Positions 59,336 through 64,000 of a stretch of 64,000 nucleotides of DNA are shown piece after piece (the stretch's first letter is position 1; each line of letters starts with the position of its first letter). The notes below the pieces were generated by a model, which did no database searches, had not been told where the DNA came from, and saw nothing but the letters and a program-made list of their open reading frames with translations. Origin of the DNA: VAXT01 sp963774625 (lineage in GTDB: Bacteria > Actinomycetota > Thermoleophilia > Gaiellales > Gaiellaceae); the NCBI GenBank assembly GCA_963774625.1, contig CAVZFQ010000013.1:930001-994000 (forward strand), read 5' to 3'. The position numbers and the translations under genes are program-made.

Positions 59336-60739
59336 TCAGCCGGTCGAGTTTCCGCGGTTGTGCGCCAGGTACTCGAGCAGGTCGGTGCGCGTCAGCACGC
59401 CGATCGGCTTGCCGCCGCGCGCGACTACGACCGCGTTCGTACGACCCGTCAGCGTCGAGTAGACCTCGTCCAGCTTCTCGTCGGTGTCGACCGCGGCCAG
59501 TGGGGGCTGCATGGCCGCAGCGACGTCCTCGTTCAGGGCGTCCGGGCTCTTGAAGACGCGCTCGAGCAGGTCGCGGTCGTGCAGTGAGCCGATCACGTCG
59601 GCGAGCGAGTCGACCTCGCCGTTCCGGACCACCGGCAGCTGCGAGATCGAGTAGCGCTGCATGAGGTCGATCGCGTCGCCGACCTTCTGGTTGGAGAGGA
59701 TCGTGACGAGGTCGGGAATGTCGGGCTCCTCCGTCCTCTTCGCGCTCAGCACCTGCTCGACCGTCGGTGTCGGCGTGTCGCGCTCGAGGAAGCCGAGCTC
59801 GAGCATGTAGTTGTCGTCGAAGAACTTGGACAGGTAGGCGCGGCCCCCATCGGGGATCAGCGTCACGACCGTCTTGCCCGGCCCCAGCTGCTTCGCGACC
59901 TCGATCGCCGCCCAGACCGCCGTGCCGCCCGAGCCGCCGATCAGCAGGCCCTCTTCGCGGGCCATCCGCCTGGCGGTGACGAACGAGTCCTTGTCGGACA
60001 CCGTGACCCACTGGTCGACGACCGACTTGTCGAACGTCTCCGGGTAGAAGTCCTCGCCCACGCCCTCGACGAGGTACGGGTGCATGTCTTCGCCCGACGT
60101 GTAGATCGAGCCCTCGGGGTCGGCGCCGACGATCAGCACCTCCGGGTTCTGCTCCTTGAGGTAGCGGGCCGTGCCCGAGATCGTCCCGCCCGTGCCGACG
60201 GCGATGACGAGGGCGTCGATCTCGCCGCCCGTCTGCTCCCAGATCTCGGGGCCGGTCGTCTCGTAGTGCGCCTGCGGGTTGAACTCGTTCGTGTACTGGT
60301 CGGGCTTGTAGGCGCCGGGGATCTCCTCGGCGAGCCGATCGGAGACCGAGTAGTAGCTCTCGGGCGACTCTGGCGCGACGGCATAGGGACAGACGACGAC
60401 CTCGGCGCCATAGGCACGAAGCAGGGAGATCTTCTCGCGGCTCATTTTGTCGGGCATGACGAAGATGCAGCGGTAGCCCTTGAGCGCCGCCGCGATCGCG
60501 AGGCCGGTCCCCGTGTTGCCGGAGGTCGGCTCGACGATCGTTCCGCCCGGCTTCAGCTTTCCCTCGCGCTCCGCAGCTTCGATCATCGTGATCCCGATCC
60601 GGTCCTTCACGGAGCCGCCGGGATTCAGGTACTCGAGCTTGGCGACGACGGTGCCTGCGTCCTCGGGAACCAGCCGCTGGAGGCGGACGAGCGGGGTGTC
60701 GCCGACGAGGTCGAGGACGGTCGGATACTCGCGCGCCAT
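59336..60739 (-). CDS. cbs: Cystathionine beta-synthase with C-terminal CBS domains
   Basis: 467 residues. PLP lysine in NPGGSVKDRIGITM, PTSGNTGTGLAIAAALKGY, GTGGTISGTARYLKE, and EGVGEDFYPETFDKS. The C-terminal 120 residues form two CBS domains (LVTILSNQKVGDAIDLMQRY, VARGGKPIGVLTRTDLLEYL), a place for nucleotide or SAM control in other family members. No heme motif at the N terminus. With the lyase at 54869 it gives a full reverse transsulfuration route. Its stop abuts the RibD-C gene stop. Confidence 0.92.
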   Translation of the reverse strand: MAREYPTVLDLVGDTPLVRLQRLVPEDAGTVVAKLEYLNPGGSVKDRIGITMIEAAEREGKLKPGGTIVEPTSGNTGTGLAIAAALKGYRCIFVMPDKMSREKISLLRAYGAEVVVCPYAVAPESPESYYSVSDRLAEEIPGAYKPDQYTNEFNPQAHYETTGPEIWEQTGGEIDALVIAVGTGGTISGTARYLKEQNPEVLIVGADPEGSIYTSGEDMHPYLVEGVGEDFYPETFDKSVVDQWVTVSDKDSFVTARRMAREEGLLIGGSGGTAVWAAIEVAKQLGPGKTVVTLIPDGGRAYLSKFFDDNYMLELGFLERDTPTPTVEQVLSAKRTEEPDIPDLVTILSNQKVGDAIDLMQRYSISQLPVVRNGEVDSLADVIGSLHDRDLLERVFKSPDALNEDVAAAMQPPLAAVDTDEKLDEVYSTLTGRTNAVVVARGGKPIGVLTRTDLLEYLAHNRGNSTG

Positions 60740-60763
60740 AGACGAAAAAGGGTACTCGACTAC

Positions 60764-62302
60764 CTAATGCCGAAAGTGCCGCCGGTGGGTGAACACCATC
60801 GTCGCGGCTGCCCCCTCGACGGCGTCGATCACGTCTTGATCGCGCTTCGAGCCGCCCGGCTGGACGATCGCCTTCACCCCGGCGTCGAGCGCGGCCCGCG
60901 GGCCGTCGGGGAACGGGAAGAACGCGTCTGAGGCCAGCGCGGCTCCGGTGAGGTCGTGGCCGTGCTCGCGCGCCTTCTCGATGGCGATCTTGACCGCGTC
61001 CACACGGCTCATCTGGCCGGCTCCGATCCCGATCGTCTGCAGGTCCTTCGCGATCACGATCGCATTGGACGTCGTGTGCTTGCAGACCCGCCACGCGAAG
61101 AGCAGATCGCCCCAGTCCGACTCGTCCGGCTTGCCGCAGACGACGTCCATGCTCTCGCGGTCGGTGGTGCCCCAGTCCCGATCCTGCACGAGCAGTCCGC
61201 CTAGAACGCGCCTGAAGTCCTTCTCGCTCGGGTCGAATCGGCGCCGCTCGTGGTCGACGAGAATCCGAGTCGCCGGTTTCTGCTGCAGAGCCTCGAGCCC
61301 CTGCGCGTCGAACTCCGGGGCGAGGATGACCTCGACGAACTGCTCGGCGATCTTCGCCCCCAGCTCGTCGCCGACCGGGCGGTTGACCACGATCACGGCG
61401 CCGTAGGCCGAGAGTGGATCCGCCGCCAGAGCGCGGTCGTACGCCTCCGCGATCGAGCCGGCGACGGCCACACCGGCCGGGTTCGCGTGCTTGACGATGA
61501 CACAGCACGGCACCGTGAACTCCATCGAGAGCAACCGGGCCGCGGAGAGGTCGCCGAGGTTGTTGAACGAGAGCTCGCGCCCGTGCAGCTGGCCGACACG
61601 TGAGAGCAGGTGCCGCCGCGCGCCTGACTGGGCGTAGTACGCCGCGCGCTGGTGTGGGTTTTCGCCGTAGACGAGGTCGGTGACCTTGACGAAACTCGGC
61701 GTGTAGGTCTCCGGGAACGCGTCGATGTCGCTGAACCAGCGCGCGATCGCCGCCTCGTAGGCCGCTGTGGTCGAGAAGGCCTCGGCCGCGAGAATGCGCC
61801 GGGTCTCGCCGGAGATGCCGCGCGACTGGCGCAGCTCGGCGAGGATCGGGCCGTAGCGCTCGGGCTTGCACACTGGCGCGACGTGGGCGAAGTTCTTGGC
61901 CGCCGCGCGCAGCATGGAGGGGCCGCCGATGTCGATCATCTCGACCGCGTCCTCCTCCTGGACACCGCGCCGTGAGATGACCTGTGTGAAGGGGTAGAGG
62001 TTCACGCAGACGAGGTCGAAGGGGCGGATGCCGTGCTCGTCGAGCGCCGCGAGGTCGTCGGGGTGGTCTCGCCGGGCGAGGATTGCGGCGTGGATCCGCG
62101 GGTGCAGGGTCTTCACGCGCCCGCCGAGGAGCTCGGGGATCTCCGTCAGGTCCTCGACCCGCGCGGTCTCGATGCCGTGCTCCTCGAGGTGGTCGGCGGT
62201 GCCGCCGCTGGCGACGAGCTCGACGCCGAGCTCGGCGAGGCCCTCCGCGAACTCGACGAGGCCTTCCTTTTCGAACGTGGAGAGGAGGGCGCGCTTGATC
62301 AC
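60764..62302 (-). CDS. purH: Bifunctional AICAR formyltransferase / IMP cyclohydrolase
   Basis: 512 residues. N-terminal MGS-like cyclohydrolase domain (LVEFAEGLAELGVELVASGG, GGRVKTLHPRIHAAILA), C-terminal AICAR transformylase (YGENPHQRAAYYAQ, CVIVKHANPAGVA, ASDAFFPFPDGP, VQPGGSKRDQDVIDA, MVFTHRRHFRH). Last two steps of IMP synthesis. The GTG start overlaps the purN stop (GTGA). Uses 10-formyl-THF, linked to the folate genes in the window. Confidence 0.95.
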   Translation of the reverse strand: MIKRALLSTFEKEGLVEFAEGLAELGVELVASGGTADHLEEHGIETARVEDLTEIPELLGGRVKTLHPRIHAAILARRDHPDDLAALDEHGIRPFDLVCVNLYPFTQVISRRGVQEEDAVEMIDIGGPSMLRAAAKNFAHVAPVCKPERYGPILAELRQSRGISGETRRILAAEAFSTTAAYEAAIARWFSDIDAFPETYTPSFVKVTDLVYGENPHQRAAYYAQSGARRHLLSRVGQLHGRELSFNNLGDLSAARLLSMEFTVPCCVIVKHANPAGVAVAGSIAEAYDRALAADPLSAYGAVIVVNRPVGDELGAKIAEQFVEVILAPEFDAQGLEALQQKPATRILVDHERRRFDPSEKDFRRVLGGLLVQDRDWGTTDRESMDVVCGKPDESDWGDLLFAWRVCKHTTSNAIVIAKDLQTIGIGAGQMSRVDAVKIAIEKAREHGHDLTGAALASDAFFPFPDGPRAALDAGVKAIVQPGGSKRDQDVIDAVEGAAATMVFTHRRHFRH

Positions 62303-62841
62303 GGCGCGATCAGCTCGCGGACGGCCTGCGGCAGGAGGCGGTGTTCGACGGCCTGGACGCGTGCGCGCAGCGTTTCGACGGTGTCGTCGTCGTGGATCGG
62401 CACGCGCTCGGCCACGATGACTGGGCCGGTGTCCATGCCCTCGTCGACGTAGTGCACGGTCGCGGCCGTCTCTTTCACACCGGCCGCGAGCACGTCCTCG
62501 ATCGGATGCGCGCCCGGGAAGTCGGGCAGCGGCGCCGAGTGCGTATTGACGATGCGGCCTGCGAAGCGCTCGAGGAATGGAGCACGGAGCAGGTGCATGA
62601 AGCCGGCGCAGACGACGAGCTGGACGCCTTGCGCGGCCAGCCAATCCGCCATGGCAGCGTCACGCTCCTCCCGGGTCGGGAAGCCCTCTTGCTCGAAGAC
62701 CGCAGTCGGTATGGCGGCTGCCTCAGCTCGGTCGAGGGCGCGCACGCCGGACGTGTTCGACGCGACCGCCACGATCGGCAGCCCGTCGTCGATCAGGGCC
62801 TGAAGGTTCGAGCCCTCGCCGCTGACGAGGACGCCGATCAA
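62299..62841 (-). CDS. purN: Phosphoribosylglycinamide formyltransferase
   Basis: 180 residues. GVLVSGEGSNLQALIDDG, VQLVVCAGFMHLLRAPFLER, VNTHSAPLPDFPGAHPIEDV (with catalytic Asn/His/Asp), VHYVDEGMDTGPVIV. TTG start overlaps the purM stop (TTGA). Typical length for the family. Confidence 0.92.
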   Translation of the reverse strand: MIGVLVSGEGSNLQALIDDGLPIVAVASNTSGVRALDRAEAAAIPTAVFEQEGFPTREERDAAMADWLAAQGVQLVVCAGFMHLLRAPFLERFAGRIVNTHSAPLPDFPGAHPIEDVLAAGVKETAATVHYVDEGMDTGPVIVAERVPIHDDDTVETLRARVQAVEHRLLPQAVRELIAP

Positions 62842-63746
62842 GCCAGCCGCCCGATCGGTAGCCACTCGCCGGGCTCGTCCGGTTCCGCCACGACCGCGCA
62901 CATGCCGATGCCCATGTTGAAGACTCGGCGCTGCTCCTCTTCGGGCACGCTCTGCTCGGCGAGCCAGTCGAACACCGGCGCCCGCGGCCACGAGCCCCAC
63001 TCGATCTCGGGCGTGACTCCATCCGGCAGGACGCGGGTCAGGTTCCCGAGGATCCCGCCGCCGGTCACGTGCGCGAATGCCTTCACGTCCGTCGCGATGC
63101 GCAGGGCGCGTACCTCGTCGACGTAGAGGCGGTGCGGCGCGAGGAGCAGGTCGGCGTCGAAGTCGCCGTCCCCCAGCAGCTTGCGGACGAGGGAGTACCC
63201 GTTCGTGTGCAGGCCGGACGAGGCGATGCCGAGGACGATGTCGCCGGCCTCGCACCGTGAGCCGTCGATCACCTGGTCGCTCTCGACGAGCCCGACGCAG
63301 GTGCCCACGAAGTCGAGCTCGCCCTCCTGGTAGATGCCGGGCAGCTCCGCGGTCTCGCCGCCGAGGATCGCGCAGCCCGCGGCGCGGCAGACCTCGGCCA
63401 GGCCCTCGACGAGCTCGGCGACCTCGTCCAGCGAGAGAGTGTTGGCGGCGACGTAGTCGAGGAAGAAGAGCGGGTCCGCGCCCACGCAGAGGACGTCGTT
63501 CACGCAGTGCGCGGCGAGGTCCTTGCCGGCGCCATGCAGTCGCCCGGCGCGACGCGCCAGCATGAGCTTGGTGCCCACGCTGTCGGTCGTCGCGGCCAGG
63601 AAACGGTTCTCCCCGAGGGGGTAGAGGCCGGCGAACCCGCCGAAGCCCTTCGTGCCGGTCGACTCGACGGCGGCCCGCAGGCGCTCGACGATCGACTCGG
63701 CGAGATCGAGCGAAACGCCTGCCCCGGCGTAGGTCTTGTCCCCCAC
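62838..63746 (-). CDS. purM: Phosphoribosylformylglycinamidine cyclo-ligase (AIR synthetase)
   Basis: 302 residues. KTYAGAGVSLDLAESIVERL, ATTDSVGTKLMLA, DLAAHCVNDVLCVGADPLFF, GGETAELPGIYQEG, ITGGGILGNLTRVLP-like HVTGGGILGNLTRVLPDGV. First gene of purM-purN-purH with overlapping starts. Slightly shorter than E. coli PurM (345). GTG 63746 has TAGACT six bases upstream. Confidence 0.92.
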   Translation of the reverse strand: MGDKTYAGAGVSLDLAESIVERLRAAVESTGTKGFGGFAGLYPLGENRFLAATTDSVGTKLMLARRAGRLHGAGKDLAAHCVNDVLCVGADPLFFLDYVAANTLSLDEVAELVEGLAEVCRAAGCAILGGETAELPGIYQEGELDFVGTCVGLVESDQVIDGSRCEAGDIVLGIASSGLHTNGYSLVRKLLGDGDFDADLLLAPHRLYVDEVRALRIATDVKAFAHVTGGGILGNLTRVLPDGVTPEIEWGSWPRAPVFDWLAEQSVPEEEQRRVFNMGIGMCAVVAEPDEPGEWLPIGRLA

Positions 63747-63752
63747 GGCCCG

Positions 63753-63758
63753 AGTCTA
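63753..63758 (-). promoter_or_regulatory. -10 box of purM (leaderless)
   Basis: TAGACT on the reverse strand, six bases before GTG 63746, followed by CGGGCC, nearly the same as the boxes before 37490 and 63898. No Shine-Dalgarno. Confidence 0.5.
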
Positions 63759-63786
63759 CGACGAGCAGCGGCCAGGTCCGTTCCCA

Positions 63787-63880
63787 CCCCTTGAGTCGCC
63801 CCCACTCAATGGGGTCTGACCCCGGGTCGGGTTGCGGGCCGCTCAACCATGCGATTCCGGTTCCCGGGTCTGACCCCGAG
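63787..63880. repeat. Dispersed repeat with GGGGTCTGACCCC (copy 2)
   Basis: Inverse copy of the 53903-53996 repeat. Contains GGGGTCTGACCCC plus a second GGGTCTGACCCC-type block at the far end, and CCCCTTGAGTCGCCCCC. Lies between purM and the CtaG-like gene. Confidence 0.65.
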
Positions 63881-63885
63881 CGGCC

Positions 63886-63891
63886 TAGACT
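63886..63891 (+). promoter_or_regulatory. -10 box of the 63898 gene (leaderless)
   Basis: TAGACT, six bases before GTG 63898, followed by CGGTCC; the same string precedes the cyclodeaminase gene. Confidence 0.45.
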
Positions 63892-63897
63892 CGGTCC

Positions 63898-64000
63898 GTG
63901 GACCTGTTTCAGCTGTTGCCCGTTTTGGCCGGTGCGGGTCTCTACGCGCTCCGCGTGCGCGGCCTGCGCCGCCGAGGGACGCCGCTGCCCACCTGGAAGC
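63898..64000 (+). CDS. Membrane protein N terminus, CtaG-like (partial)
   Basis: 34 residues are visible (MDLFQLLPVLAGAGLYALRV, RGLRRRGTPLPTW). The first helix and the LYxRxVxxLRRRG pattern resemble the start of caa3-type cytochrome c oxidase assembly factor CtaG. The rest is outside the window, so this call is tentative. GTG start set by the -10 box. Confidence 0.45.
   Translation, partial: MDLFQLLPVLAGAGLYALRVRGLRRRGTPLPTWK

Overview
The window is GC-rich, gene-dense chromosomal DNA of an actinobacterium. Many GTG/TTG starts, class III cyclase-NTPase-TPR signalling, a CGNR regulator, a fused homocysteine methyltransferase-MTHFR, CtaG-like protein and the general gene style point to the Thermoleophilia (Gaiellales/Solirubrobacterales side); that placement is inference. 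Housekeeping genes are purM-purN-purH, cystathionine beta-synthase, cystathionine gamma-lyase-type enzyme, and tRNA-Asp(GTC), tRNA-Val(TAC), tRNA-Glu(TTC) and tRNA-Lys(TTT). No rRNA and no CRISPR array were seen.

Layout. 1-17.7 kb: backbone with SBP56 (partial), a truncated pirin, a NicO-type metal transporter, an oxidoreductase, a secreted protein with a 111-proline tract, a cyclase-STAND regulator, an OafA-type acyltransferase, an MFS transporter, a secreted polyproline-PASTA protein, a sugar dehydrogenase, a frameshifted MocR regulator and a CGNR regulator. 17.84-31.32 kb: a composite integrative element in tRNA-Asp. A perfect 49-bp copy of the tRNA 3' part marks the left end, and the integrase runs into the intact tRNA on the right. 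A second left-end-like sequence at 25.11 kb divides it into an outer part (a 1964-residue Rhs/polymorphic toxin plus a one-base-spaced candidate immunity gene, and a tRNA-Ala 3' fragment) and an inner part (two copies of a two-gene secreted module, a relaxase remnant, an XRE-nucleotidyltransferase pair, Xis-like protein and tyrosine integrase).

31.4-43.7 kb: backbone with PAS, MBL hydrolase, methionine/folate fusion enzyme, Clp-fold protease, SDR, ECF sigma, cyclodeaminase, subtilase, GAF, a small repeat peptide with a structured leader, an MFS-cyclic-nucleotide-binding fusion, VOC, cupin, isochorismatase-like and DUF1361 proteins. 43.75-46.0 kb: two short cassettes, each with one secreted-protein gene, stacked against tRNA-Val and each beginning with a tRNA-Val 3' fragment; neither has its own integrase. 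46.4-49.8 kb: an envelope cluster (ice-binding-like DUF3494, L,D-transpeptidase, NlpC/P60, frameshifted YpfJ-like peptidase). 49.8-54 kb: zinc ribbon, SDR, glycosidase and glycosyltransferase operon. 54-64 kb: MBL hydrolase, transsulfuration genes, tandem YcaQ-like proteins, methyltransferase, RibD-C protein, CBS and purMNH.

Two themes stand out. First, both disrupted tRNA loci show accretion of small elements bringing secreted, probably competitive or surface-active proteins. Second, many backbone genes have a TANNNT-type -10 box 4-8 nt before the start codon and no Shine-Dalgarno, so leaderless transcription seems common here, whereas genes with clear Shine-Dalgarno sites are often small, secreted or island-borne.
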